Shown here in pieces: positions 1 through 6,302 of a DNA stretch of 64,000 bases (position 1 is the first letter of the stretch; each line of letters opens with the position of its first letter). This DNA comes from JAMZMI01 sp039944535 (GTDB lineage Bacteria > Bacteroidota > Bacteroidia > Cytophagales > Cyclobacteriaceae), in assembly GCA_039944535.1 (NCBI GenBank), contig JBDUYP010000001.1:496001-560000 (forward strand). Direction: 5' to 3'. The position numbers and the translations under genes were made by a program. The notes beneath the pieces were generated by a model that saw only the letters and a list, made by a program, of their open reading frames with translations, was not told the origin of the DNA and did no database searches.

Positions 1-210
1 TAATTCCGATAAAAGTAGCGATTCTGGTCGGGGTGCGCAACCTCCAACTCACAACGGTTCAGATACAGCACGTTCCACAAACATTTTTCCGAGTGGAAGT
101 AGAGGAAGTAGAAAGACACAGACCTTTCCAAAAGCCAGTAATAGCGGTTCAGTTGCACTGCAAGTGGCAGATAGGCAGTAGCCACATTCATTTTTACCGT
201 TTGTTGTGGC
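1..210 (-). other. Left-edge spacer, possible folded recombination-site-like element
   Basis: This segment follows the vapC stop codon on the minus strand. It has a Tyr-rich frame open from an ATG at 191 to the window edge, but the frame has no recognisable domain and I do not call it a gene. ACAACGGT at 51-58 can pair, with a bulge, with ACCGTTTGTTGT at 197-208, so the segment can fold back on itself. Its right end (200-210) is also the left arm of the inverted repeat that bounds the vapBC module. Equivalent self-complementary spacers follow other modules in this island, which is why I treat it as a site rather than a gene. It is cut by the window edge. Confidence 0.25.
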
Positions 211-214
211 TTGT

Positions 215-571
215 TTATTTTGCCCAATTTTCTATAGAAATTCCGCTGAGTCTGTAGAAGTGTTTTTCGTTGTTTGTAACCAATGTTAGATCGTTGGCAA
301 TTGCAGATGCTCCGATGAGTAAATCAAATTCGTCAATTATCCGACCAGATCTGCGCAGACGAGCTTTTTCGTTAGCATAAATATCTAAAGCATCGAAAAT
401 TGGTAAAACCTGAACACCAGTTAAGAAATTGTCAAGTGTATGAGAATTACGTTCTGGTGCTGAGCTATTGGCGACTCCAAATTTGAGTTCAGCTAGCGTA
501 ATCTCAGAAATGAAAAGGGAGCTGGGTTTCATAGACTCAAACTTCTTATCAAGTTCAAATCGTCCCTTCAT
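215..571 (-). CDS. VapC-family PIN-domain toxin, start codon apparently lost
   Basis: PIN-domain ribonuclease of the VapC type, the toxin half of a type II toxin-antitoxin pair, expected to cleave RNA when free of its antitoxin. The acidic residues sit in the usual places: Glu in the TLAELKFG segment and Asp in DEFDLLIGASA, followed by the conserved LVTNNEKHF. The coordinates start at the first ATG (571), but the conserved N-terminus with the first catalytic Asp (KYLLDTNICIYYM) is encoded in frame upstream at 572-607. Between the in-frame stop at 629-631 and that Asp there is no ATG, GTG or TTG; the position where relatives start (usually before KYLLDTN) reads TTA at 608-610 and overlaps the antitoxin stop. 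The toxin may be dead, or translated from a non-canonical start by coupling to vapB. Family call is firm; activity is doubtful. Confidence 0.75.
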   Translation of the reverse strand: MKGRFELDKKFESMKPSSLFISEITLAELKFGVANSSAPERNSHTLDNFLTGVQVLPIFDALDIYANEKARLRRSGRIIDEFDLLIGASAIANDLTLVTNNEKHFYRLSGISIENWAK

Positions 572-606
572 GTAATAAATGCAGATGTTGGTATCGAGTA
601 GGTATT

Positions 607-840
607 TTAAAGTTCCTCGATGTTCCTGTTAAAGTTGCGATTGGACCTCAAAGTATCAATGAGTTCTTCCGGAGATTCATCAGACTTCCACGATCCAAAA
701 GAAGATTTCATCTTTTCAGTTGAGATTTGAGATTTGATAGATTTTTTCAATCGATCAATAATATCCAACTTCATCTTGGTATTAAGCCGTTCTAAGAGAC
801 CAAGGTAATTGTTCAATATTTTCTGATCTGCAGTGTTCAT
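607..840 (-). CDS. VapB-type antitoxin
   Basis: Small 77-residue protein directly upstream of the VapC toxin and overlapping its conserved N-terminal coding sequence. I chose the ATG at 840 (MNTADQKIL), because the frame upstream runs into spacer DNA. The body is predicted helical with Lys-rich stretches. The C-terminus, around FGSWKSDESPEELIDTLR and ending RNFNRNIEEL, has the pattern of Bacteroidota antitoxins that wrap around PIN toxins. It lacks an obvious DNA-binding fold at the N-terminus, so operator binding cannot be claimed. Gene order antitoxin then toxin is standard. The pair is bounded by perfect 11-bp inverted repeats at 200-210 and 879-889. Confidence 0.65.
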   Translation of the reverse strand: MNTADQKILNNYLGLLERLNTKMKLDIIDRLKKSIKSQISTEKMKSSFGSWKSDESPEELIDTLRSNRNFNRNIEEL

Positions 841-892
841 AAAGTAAAGGTACAAAAAAGTGCGTATAGAAGATATGAGCCACAACAAATGT

Positions 893-915
893 GTAACGCG
901 CACTGTGTGCGTTAC
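893..915. repeat. Palindrome TAACGCGCAC-type, module border
   Basis: Near-perfect palindrome starting GTAACGCGCAC and ending TGCGTTAC, between the vapBC right arm and the long repeat that begins at 911. Related palindromes stand at 4395-4415 and 37690-37708, each just beyond the last module of an island. Confidence 0.5.
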
Positions 916-1348
916 CCATTTGTTTCCCTAAACCTACCCGTTTTCTCTGAGTCATGCAATGGCGTTGTTTGCTTTATGGGAGCGGGTCTTTGCCGGTACG
1001 GGGCTGGGCAAGGCGGGCAGGAGTGGGGTGAGATGGGCTCAACCTTCTACGCCAGTCGTTGAGGCCAGTGTGACTATGCGCTGGGGAAATGAAAGTACGC
1101 TCTGGGGGACTGAAAGTGTGCTCTCGGGCAAGTGAAGTACGCTCTGGGGCGACTGAAGTATGCTCTCGGGCAACCTAAGTATGTGTTCGGATTTTGAAGT
1201 ATTGGCTGGGGCCGGAAAAGTACGGATTAGGGAAATCAAACCATGCTTAGGGGGTGTCAAAGACCAATTCACTTGTCAGGTGCTCCTGCTCGTTGAGTAT
1301 CACTTTAGAATGTCTCTCGGTTCGTGAGGACACGAACCAAGGCTAAGG
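911..1348. repeat. 438-bp interspersed repeat, copy A, with 21-bp phased units
   Basis: This sequence recurs at 1951-2356 with high identity, and its first 60 bp recur at 4412-4473. The central part (about 1070-1262) is a run of roughly nine degenerate units of 20-22 bp, each with an AAGTA-like start and a GGG run, so the units lie on nearly the same face of the helix. Copy B lacks about two units. A minus-strand frame of 77 codons crosses it and reads as heptad-like PQSVL/PESIL repeats, but it exists only because the period is close to 21 and it has no independent support. The end carries the palindrome at 1319-1338. Confidence 0.85.
1319..1338. repeat. REP-like palindrome GGTTCGTGAGGACACGAACC
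   Basis: Perfect 8-bp stem with a 4-nt loop, followed by AAGGCTAAGG. The same 20-mer is at 2327-2346, its reverse complement at 54712-54731 beside the RAYT gene, and a one-base variant at 55338-55357. Confidence 0.8.
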
Positions 1349-1404
1349 AATTAGTAGGGCTTGGTTCGGTGAAAACACCAATAACGGCACTAGTGCAGTT
1401 TTTG

Positions 1405-1893
1405 TTAATTCTTCGTAGAAGCGACACTATTTAAACATCTAGTAATAGCTTCCCGAATATCATCAGCTTCAGTTTCTCCACGTCCTTCAGCAGTACATAA
1501 TGAAACTAATACGTTGGTTTCAGCAGAAACAAATTGAATTGTAACTTCTATCGTATAGCTACCGAGTCCTGTATTCCTTCTTCCACTTTCACCGTAAGTG
1601 ACCACTAAAGTCTCGTGAGCAGTTTCTGCTTTTAACTCAGGTATTAGTATGAATCCTTCTTTGGCTAGAATTCCTGAAATAACGTCTTTGGGATTTACAC
1701 TTTTACTGATTGAATAATATTGTCCATCAATTGAAAATCCGGAACTAGATGTCAAACTTTTAGTCTGAGAAATATAGATGTATTTAAAATCTCGTATATC
1801 TGCATTCTTAATTGATGTTACTGGTTTCAGAGGAGCACAACTTACCATCAGAATGGAAATTAGCATGATTGTAATTATTCGAGTCATATTCAT
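1405..1893 (-). CDS. Putative lipoprotein of unknown function
   Basis: 162-residue protein starting at the ATG at 1893 (MNMTRIITIMLISILMVSC), or two codons later. The hydrophobic leader ends in a lipobox (LMVSC) with the lipidated Cys at residue 19, so it should be a membrane-anchored lipoprotein. The mature part has alternating polar and hydrophobic stretches and no domain I recognise; a small group of DUF4136-like lipoproteins is conceivable but not shown. The longer frame to 1995 runs into repeat copy B and has no signal peptide at its start, so I reject it. It is a single-gene module in the first island, between repeat copies A and B. Confidence 0.6.
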   Translation of the reverse strand: MNMTRIITIMLISILMVSCAPLKPVTSIKNADIRDFKYIYISQTKSLTSSSGFSIDGQYYSISKSVNPKDVISGILAKEGFILIPELKAETAHETLVVTYGESGRRNTGLGSYTIEVTIQFVSAETNVLVSLCTAEGRGETEADDIREAITRCLNSVASTKN

Positions 1894-1950
1894 CAGTTTA
1901 TCAAATAGATACCCGTTTATAAGCGTTGGCAAACGGCTAAGCGAGTGCCT

Positions 1951-2356
1951 GTTACCCATTTGTTTCCCTAAACCTACCCGTTTTCTCTGAGTCATGCAAT
2001 GGCGTGGTTTGCTTTATGGGATGGTGTCTTACCCGGGGCGGGTCTGGGCAAGGCGGGCAGGAGCGGGGTGAGATGGGCTCAACCTTCTACGCCAGACGTT
2101 GGGGTCAGTGTGACTATGCGCTGGGGAAATGAAAGTACGCTCTGGGGGACTGAAAGTGTGCTCTCGGGCAACCTAAGTATGTGTTCGGGTTTTGAAGTAT
2201 TAGCTGGGGCGGGAAAAGTACGGATTAGGGAAATCAAATCATGCTTAGGGGGTGTCAAAGTACAATTCACTTGTCAGGTGCTCCTGGTCGTTGAGTATCA
2301 CTTTGTAATGTATGTGGGGCACTCTCGGTTCGTGAGGACACGAACCAAGGCTAAGG
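1951..2356. repeat. 406-bp interspersed repeat, copy B
   Basis: Second copy of the 911-1348 repeat in the same orientation, with the same beginning (GTTACCCATTTG), the same phased 21-bp units minus about two, and the same terminal palindrome and GGCTAAGG motif. The DNA just outside each copy is different, yet complementary across the copy: for this one, GAGTGC beyond one end and GCACTC beyond the other. Frames inside it on both strands are repeat shadows. Confidence 0.85.
2327..2346. repeat. REP-like palindrome, second copy
   Basis: Identical to 1319-1338 and followed by the same AAGGCTAAGG. It matches the palindromes flanking the RAYT transposase 52 kb away. Confidence 0.8.
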
Positions 2357-2425
2357 TCGAGTTGCACCGAAACCAGCCAGAATGCACTCAGACATATGCC
2401 CGATCAGCGTCTGTTATCGATATCA

Positions 2426-3088
2426 CTATTTGACAATTTTATAACCTAGCCCCAGGTTAAAAACCGTTCCTAAGTTATTGTATTGGTCTTGATTCGAAGC
2501 ATTGTTGTTGTTGAAGTCAGTTTGAATTAAGCTTTGATGAAATGCCACATTTATTTCCATTCGAAACTGTCTATTCAAATTCTTTCCGACACCTAAGCGT
2601 AGTTGTGCTGTCAAGTCGAATCTATCCGTTTGATCAGTTGCTTCACCTCCCCAATTAGGAAGTTCAGAATCTAGTGTCGCTTTTAGAAGGATCGAAGGAG
2701 TAATGCCAAAACTAGCCATGAAATAGAAGTTTTCACCTGTTTCAATGCCAAAGTATAACGGGATGGTCAAGTAGTTGAGAGTCAAACTAGATTTTGAGAC
2801 ACTAAGGTTTTCACCATTCTCGTCTGTTAAATGTATGTTGAATTTGTATCCTTTCTGAATGAAGCCAAGTCCACCACCACTGTAGAATGGTTCTTGAAAA
2901 CTATGTTTAAAAATTAGCTCGGTGTTAATTCCTGTCTTAAATCCATCTTCGATACTAAAAATATCTTTTGGGTTTGAAATAACATTTGACCTGTTGGCAC
3001 CAAGGTTCAATTTTATTTCATTGTTTTGTGATTTTGATGCTTGATAGATTAATAGGCTAGAAATAAATAAAATAATTCTTATGTGCAT
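2426..3088 (-). CDS. PorT-like outer-membrane beta-barrel protein
   Basis: 220 residues beginning with a signal peptide (MHIRIILFISSLLIYQASKSQ). The rest shows short amphipathic strands with Gly and aromatic residues and ends in a strand-like GLGYKIVK, as in small outer-membrane barrels of Bacteroidota (the beta-brl_2/PorT group). A role beyond forming a barrel cannot be read from the sequence. It is a single-gene module: GTTATCGATA at 2413-2422 is mirrored by TATCGATAAC at 3100-3109, just outside the two ends of the gene. The 5' side abuts a foldable spacer (3111-3282). Length fits the family. Confidence 0.65.
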   Translation of the reverse strand: MHIRIILFISSLLIYQASKSQNNEIKLNLGANRSNVISNPKDIFSIEDGFKTGINTELIFKHSFQEPFYSGGGLGFIQKGYKFNIHLTDENGENLSVSKSSLTLNYLTIPLYFGIETGENFYFMASFGITPSILLKATLDSELPNWGGEATDQTDRFDLTAQLRLGVGKNLNRQFRMEINVAFHQSLIQTDFNNNNASNQDQYNNLGTVFNLGLGYKIVK

Positions 3089-3110
3089 TTTGCTTGGGTT
3101 ATCGATAACG

Positions 3111-3282
3111 GCCAGCTATGATGAGTGGGGATTAGTCCCGATAGCTATCGGGAGCACTAATCTCTCGTCTGGCACATAGCCACGCCTTGATTTAAATTTA
3201 AAACTTGTGGCGGATGTTCCAATCCCCACCAAAATATCCTTACCGATGAAACCCCATTCATTCATAGCATTTGTTGTATGGC
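3111..3282 (-). repeat. Foldable spacer site 1 with conserved core
   Basis: The core 3122-3207 recurs at 35862-35958; it includes the perfect palindrome CCCGATAGCTATCGGG at 3137-3152 and the AT-rich TTGATTTAAATTTAAAAC. Outside the core, 3115-3130 (GCTATGATGAGTGGGG) is complementary to 3252-3268 with one mismatch and one bulged base. The outermost base pairs grade into the module arm TTGTTGTATGGC at 3271-3282. No gene is in this stretch. The plan (variable outer stem, conserved inner part) resembles an attC site. Confidence 0.55.
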
Positions 3283-3284
3283 GT

Positions 3285-3570
3285 TTAACCAATTTTCCCT
3301 TTCAATCGATGTTCATTTTGCCAGCCAGCCACTCCTCTTGAGCTTACATAACAGATTAATAAATCTGCTACACCTCTGCTATTCACAAAACATACTTTGG
3401 AGTCGGCAGCTCCAGCAGATTCAACGAAAACACCAAAGGTGATCATTTCCTCTAGCTGGGCCTCTTGATTCAACTTTACAAACTAGTAAATCTGCAACAC
3501 CACGAGATGAAACTTCGCAAACTAGAAAATCTGATGCTCCTCTTGATTCTTTTACTTTTATTAATGCCAT
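3285..3570 (-). pseudogene. SRG-repeat protein (DUF6150-like), frameshifted
   Basis: Frame one starts at ATG 3570, one base after the TIR gene stop, and runs to a stop at 3421-3423; the rest continues in another frame to 3285. Removing one base from the A4 run at 3427-3430 (T4 in the sense strand) restores a protein of about 95 residues. It is built of six units of about 15 residues with the pattern V-x-SRG-x-AD-LLVC (SRGASDFLVC, SRGVADLLVC, SRGPA, SAGAADSKVC, SRGVADLLIC, SRGVAGW). I believe this matches DUF6150, a Bacteroidota family of about that length, from memory only. The break could be a pseudogene, a homopolymer sequencing error or programmed slippage. The 1-nt spacing to the TIR gene says the two were translated together. 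Confidence 0.6.
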
Positions 3571-3571
3571 T

Positions 3572-4351
3572 TCAATTAGGTTTTTGAATTACTTCTGCTA
3601 TCTCTTTAGCAATTTCATCAACTGTATAAGATGATGTGTTCCTAGCTAATTTATCAGCAAGTGATGGACTAAAGTCTATTACTTCTTGCTTTGTAATATT
3701 ATGCCAGATTGGGAGGACTATTTGTTCGCCAGTTACAGATTTTGTTATGATACCATCAAGCTCATAATTCGTCCATCCTTTTCTAATAAAACTCTTCGAC
3801 AGTACCACAATTCCAAATTTACTATTAGCCAATCCCTTGTCAATCTTCCTGCGCAAACTGTCTCCAATGTTAAGTTCAAATTCATCATACCAAACATCCA
3901 ATCCATTTGCTTTTAATGCATTTGCTAAAGGTCGAACAACTTCATCTTTATCTTCAGAAGCATGAGAAATGAAGACGTCATGTTTTCTCGAAGAGTTGTC
4001 AACCGATGGCGGTAAATCATCTTCTTGATCCCTAACCAAAGAAGGAACAGTTGCTAGTGAAGGTTGTCTCATTTCAGGCAATGCACTTGGCATCATTCTA
4101 ATCCCCGATCTTACAGTTCCTCGTAACCCTTGCATATCCACTGTTACATGCCAATGACCAGATCTTGGTATTTGAAGTCTTATTGGAGATTGTTTAGCTA
4201 GTCCTCCATGATAGGTATGCCTTCTTCCATTTCTATAACTCTGGAAATTAGAAGAATCCATTAGTCTAACATTAGCGGCACTGCCAGATAAGCTTACCTC
4301 CACTATTTCGCCCCTTTGTTTATTCCCTAGATCGTAATGAGTAAATTTCAT
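3572..4351 (-). CDS. DUF1883 plus TIR-domain protein, candidate defence effector
   Basis: 259 residues. Residues 1-87 resemble DUF1883 (starts MKFTHYDLG, contains YHGGLAKQSP and SGHWHVTVD), a small beta domain often fused to signalling domains. After a linker, residues 124-255 form a bacterial TIR domain: KHDVFISHASEDK, the VWYDEFEL strand and GWTNYELDG with Glu197 at the position of the catalytic NADase residue. Bacterial TIR proteins of this kind usually deplete NAD during phage defence or signalling; that is family knowledge, not shown here. The one-base gap to the downstream SRG-repeat gene suggests a two-gene unit, where the small protein could be a partner, sensor or inhibitor. No Thoeris or CBASS partner is nearby. 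Confidence 0.8.
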   Translation of the reverse strand: MKFTHYDLGNKQRGEIVEVSLSGSAANVRLMDSSNFQSYRNGRRHTYHGGLAKQSPIRLQIPRSGHWHVTVDMQGLRGTVRSGIRMMPSALPEMRQPSLATVPSLVRDQEDDLPPSVDNSSRKHDVFISHASEDKDEVVRPLANALKANGLDVWYDEFELNIGDSLRRKIDKGLANSKFGIVVLSKSFIRKGWTNYELDGIITKSVTGEQIVLPIWHNITKQEVIDFSPSLADKLARNTSSYTVDEIAKEIAEVIQKPN

Positions 4352-4394
4352 ATTATATCATTTGCAGTTCTACCCATGCCATACAACAATAATG

Positions 4395-4473
4395 TAACGC
4401 GCACTGTGCGCGTTATCCATTTGCTTTCCCTAAACCTACCCGTTTTATTTGAATCAGGCAATGGCGTTGTGTG
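4395..4473. repeat. Truncated island repeat at the right border of island 1
   Basis: Begins with a perfect palindrome (arms TAACGCGCAC and GTGCGCGTTA around one T, 4395-4415) and continues with about 60 bp matching the start of repeats A and B (CCATTTG, CCCTAAACCTACCCGTTTT, CAATGGCGTTG), then stops matching. Gene orientation changes right after it, so this looks like the edge of the island. From here to 4666 I see only AT-rich DNA, presumably the promoter region of the next genes. Confidence 0.55.
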
Positions 4474-4666
4474 AATTTAAAGCAAATCTGGGGATGACTG
4501 GTTTCTGCGGTGCGGTGCAAAACCTGTGAAAATTGGCAAAGTGCAAATCAATTGCTGAATAATCATATTTAGTTTGATTATAGCGGTATTTACCCCTTTT
4601 GCGGTATTGCATCATGTATGATTTTTATGGTAAATTCATAGGCTAATCACCAACTACCTTCCTATC

Positions 4667-4780
4667 ATGTCCACAGAACAAACAGCCCTGATTGACTATA
4701 CAGATTTTGAAGCGGAGCTCGAAATTATAGCGGGCCTGGATGAACGGTCCATCAGAATAAAAAATGCACTTGGCCAATGA
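4667..4780 (+). CDS. 37-residue ORF translationally coupled to the SLATT gene
   Basis: Short reading frame (MSTEQTALIDYTDFEAELEI, ending IKNALGQ) whose stop overlaps the start of the next gene in an ATGA arrangement (4777-4780). It is acidic and helical-looking with no domain I know. It may be a leader peptide that couples translation, a small regulator of the effector, or the remnant of a larger gene. The N-terminal MSTE matches the start of the following protein, which may be chance. Confidence 0.4.
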   Translation: MSTEQTALIDYTDFEAELEIIAGLDERSIRIKNALGQ

Positions 4781-5790
4781 GTACTGAAAACATGACCGCT
4801 GCTTGTTTGGATATTATCGGCGAAACCGAACCGGATGACTACATTCTGGACATAGAAGAGCACCGCAAGCGATACAAGGAGGTGCCGGAGCTAGTTGACC
4901 TGCTGAGTCCTGAATCCATAAAACTGGGTGTTTCCGAATATCACCATTGGGACAAAAAAGCGCTGGAAGCGCAAGCCACTTTCAAAAAATGGCAGAAGCG
5001 GGGACTTTGGTTGACATTTTTGGCGGCAGCCTTTGGGATCATGTTGGCATCATATTCAGGGATCAGCGCGTTGCTGGATTTGTCTGATGCTTACAGCAAC
5101 TATGCGGTAGGGTTTCTGATGGTGCTCACTGTTTCCACAGCCGGGCTTGGTTCCGTGGCTGTCAGTCAGATTGGTGGCTCAGGTTTTCTGGGTGAGTGGA
5201 TGCAAAACAGATCCAGAGCTGAAAACGAGCGGTTGGCTTACTTCAGGGATTTGGGAGGCCTGGCACTAGCCAAAGGCGAGCAGAAAACCTGCCTGCTTAT
5301 GTTCTATTACTTTGTTCGGTATCAGCTGGACATTCAGCTCAACTACTATACAACTAAGTCGGATTTTCATAAGCTAAAAGGGCGTAAGCTGAATATTGCA
5401 GCAAGTGTGGCGCTGGGAGTGGTAGCCATTATCAATGGGATTTCAGGCGCGCTCGGCATTACCGACCTGGCATGGACTTCTATAGCCGGCTTTGCTCTCA
5501 TAGCCAACGCTTATGCCAGCATGCTCACCAATCAGGAGTCTGTCAATCAGCACAATCGCAACGCGGCTCGCTATCAAAGCACACGAGATATCTTGTTTAA
5601 GTTGAAAAAGGAATCGGATGCTGTGGTCAGTGGAATAAAGGAAGGCGACCTTGATCTACTCACCACTTTTATAGATGCCGTGCAGGAGCCCATTTCAGCA
5701 GAGAACAGGCAGTGGGTGGCAAATTTTGAAGACAGAAACACCGCCATCGGCAAGCTCAGGGAGTCACTTCAAAAGCATCTGGATAAATAG
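4777..5790 (+). CDS. SLATT-domain membrane protein, predicted pore-forming effector
   Basis: 337 residues with two pairs of hydrophobic helices, at about 77-97/109-130 and 203-222/230-250, separated by a long amphipathic segment rich in charged residues, and a soluble C-terminal tail. This is the layout of SLATT proteins (SMODS- and SLOG-associating 2TM domain), predicted in comparative genomics to be membrane effectors of nucleotide-signalling conflict systems. The usual partner, a SMODS nucleotidyltransferase or SLOG sensor, is absent within this window, so it is an orphan by context. It overlaps the upstream 37-residue ORF by four bases and is followed by a clear terminator. Family call is moderate; function is inferred. 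Confidence 0.6.
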   Translation: MSTENMTAACLDIIGETEPDDYILDIEEHRKRYKEVPELVDLLSPESIKLGVSEYHHWDKKALEAQATFKKWQKRGLWLTFLAAAFGIMLASYSGISALLDLSDAYSNYAVGFLMVLTVSTAGLGSVAVSQIGGSGFLGEWMQNRSRAENERLAYFRDLGGLALAKGEQKTCLLMFYYFVRYQLDIQLNYYTTKSDFHKLKGRKLNIAASVALGVVAIINGISGALGITDLAWTSIAGFALIANAYASMLTNQESVNQHNRNAARYQSTRDILFKLKKESDAVVSGIKEGDLDLLTTFIDAVQEPISAENRQWVANFEDRNTAIGKLRESLQKHLDK

Positions 5791-5839
5791 CTGATGATAG
5801 GAGAGGGCCGCCATGAGAGCATGTGGTGTCTGGAAAAGA

Positions 5840-5866
5840 AAAAAGGGATCAAAAGATCCCTTTTTT
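5840..5866. terminator. Bidirectional intrinsic terminator
   Basis: GGGATC-AAAA-GATCCC stem with A-tract before and T6 after, 49 nt past the SLATT stop. It can also serve transcripts arriving from the right. Confidence 0.85.
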
Positions 5867-5917
5867 ACAGCGGTGAATATGTTCATGATTCGAACAATCT
5901 ATCAGGCGGTGATTTTA

Positions 5918-6073
5918 TTAGCGTAGTTTGATCAGTTTCCTTACTGACTTCTTTCCATTCGCATCCACAATCTCTAGCAAGTGAACGCCCTCCGTGAGCT
6001 CCTGAACGTTGATGGTGGTCTGGTCGGTGAATGATTTTCCCAGAAGGAAAGTTTTGCAAGAGAAGTAAAGAAG
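5918..6073 (-). pseudogene. Orphan T9SS C-terminal sorting domain, remnant
   Basis: Fifty-one codons open between in-frame stops, ending in INVQELTEGVHLLEIVDANG and then KKSVRKLIKLR. This is the end of a type A T9SS cargo signal (final beta strands plus Lys-rich tail). No start codon or upstream cargo is in frame; the frame closes at TAG 6074-6076, beside a palindrome. It is most likely the leftover 3' end of a deleted surface-protein gene, lying downstream of the giant T9SS gene on the same strand. Confidence 0.6.
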
Positions 6074-6092
6074 CTACTTGATATCAAGTAGC
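6073..6092. terminator. Perfect 20-bp palindrome, likely terminator stem
   Basis: GCTACTTGATATCAAGTAGC followed on the minus strand by a T-rich stretch, 33 nt after the PID-CTERM gene stop. It probably ends the giant-protein/PID-CTERM transcript. Confidence 0.5.
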
Positions 6093-6125
6093 CTCTTTAA
6101 ACTCACACCTGTTTGACAATGGTAA

Positions 6126-6287
6126 TTACCTTCTTCTGGATTTGAGCATCTTGCCCACCCCATAAGCTCCACCAGCAGCAATCAGCAAGCTCAATCCTCC
6201 ATCAATTGGTGTAGCAGGTGGAGCTCCTTGCGCCATTAGGGGTAGTGTACCTAGAACTATAAGACTGAATATTATATAGGGTTTCAT
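6126..6287 (-). CDS. PID-CTERM small membrane protein
   Basis: 53 residues: a signal peptide (MKPYIIFSLIVLGTLPLMAQ), a short Pro/Ala stretch, then PIDGGLSLLIAAGGAYGVGK and a basic tail. The PIDGG motif followed by a hydrophobic helix and Arg/Lys end is the PID-CTERM pattern, a predicted C-terminal sorting signal in Bacteroidota. Here almost nothing precedes the signal, so the mature product is essentially the tag, as is common for these tiny proteins. It starts 15 nt after the stop of the giant T9SS gene, so the two are probably co-transcribed. Confidence 0.7.
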   Translation of the reverse strand: MKPYIIFSLIVLGTLPLMAQGAPPATPIDGGLSLLIAAGGAYGVGKMLKSRRR

Positions 6288-6302
6288 ATGCTATATTTTG
6301 AG

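Larger units (their letters stand above)
200..889 (-). mobile_element. vapBC module bounded by 11-bp inverted repeats
   Basis: TTTGTTGTGGC at 200-210 and its exact reverse complement GCCACAACAAA at 879-889 enclose only the vapBC pair. The left arm lies 4 nt past the toxin stop and the right arm 38 nt before the antitoxin start. No transposase is inside. The arrangement resembles an integrated gene cassette, whose two ends are complementary. This is inference from layout only. Confidence 0.4.
3271..4389 (-). mobile_element. TIR/SRG-repeat module bounded by 12-bp inverted repeats
   Basis: TTGTTGTATGGC at 3271-3282 and GCCATACAACAA at 4378-4389 are exact reverse complements. They enclose only the TIR gene and its partner, 2 nt past the partner stop and 26 nt before the TIR start. 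The arm sequence differs from those of neighbouring modules. Confidence 0.45.

Noticed and set aside
1039..1272. Minus-strand frame with heptad-like PQSVL/PESIL repeats, and its twin at 2079-2270
   Set aside because: It lies wholly in the interspersed repeat; its periodicity follows from 21-bp DNA units, and there is no domain or ribosome site.
911..1348. CRISPR array
   Set aside because: The 21-bp units are contiguous and degenerate with no spacers of uniform length, and no cas genes are present.
1999..2433. 144-codon plus-strand frame across repeat copy B
   Set aside because: Antisense to the other repeat frame and absent as a frame in copy A; composition follows the repeat.
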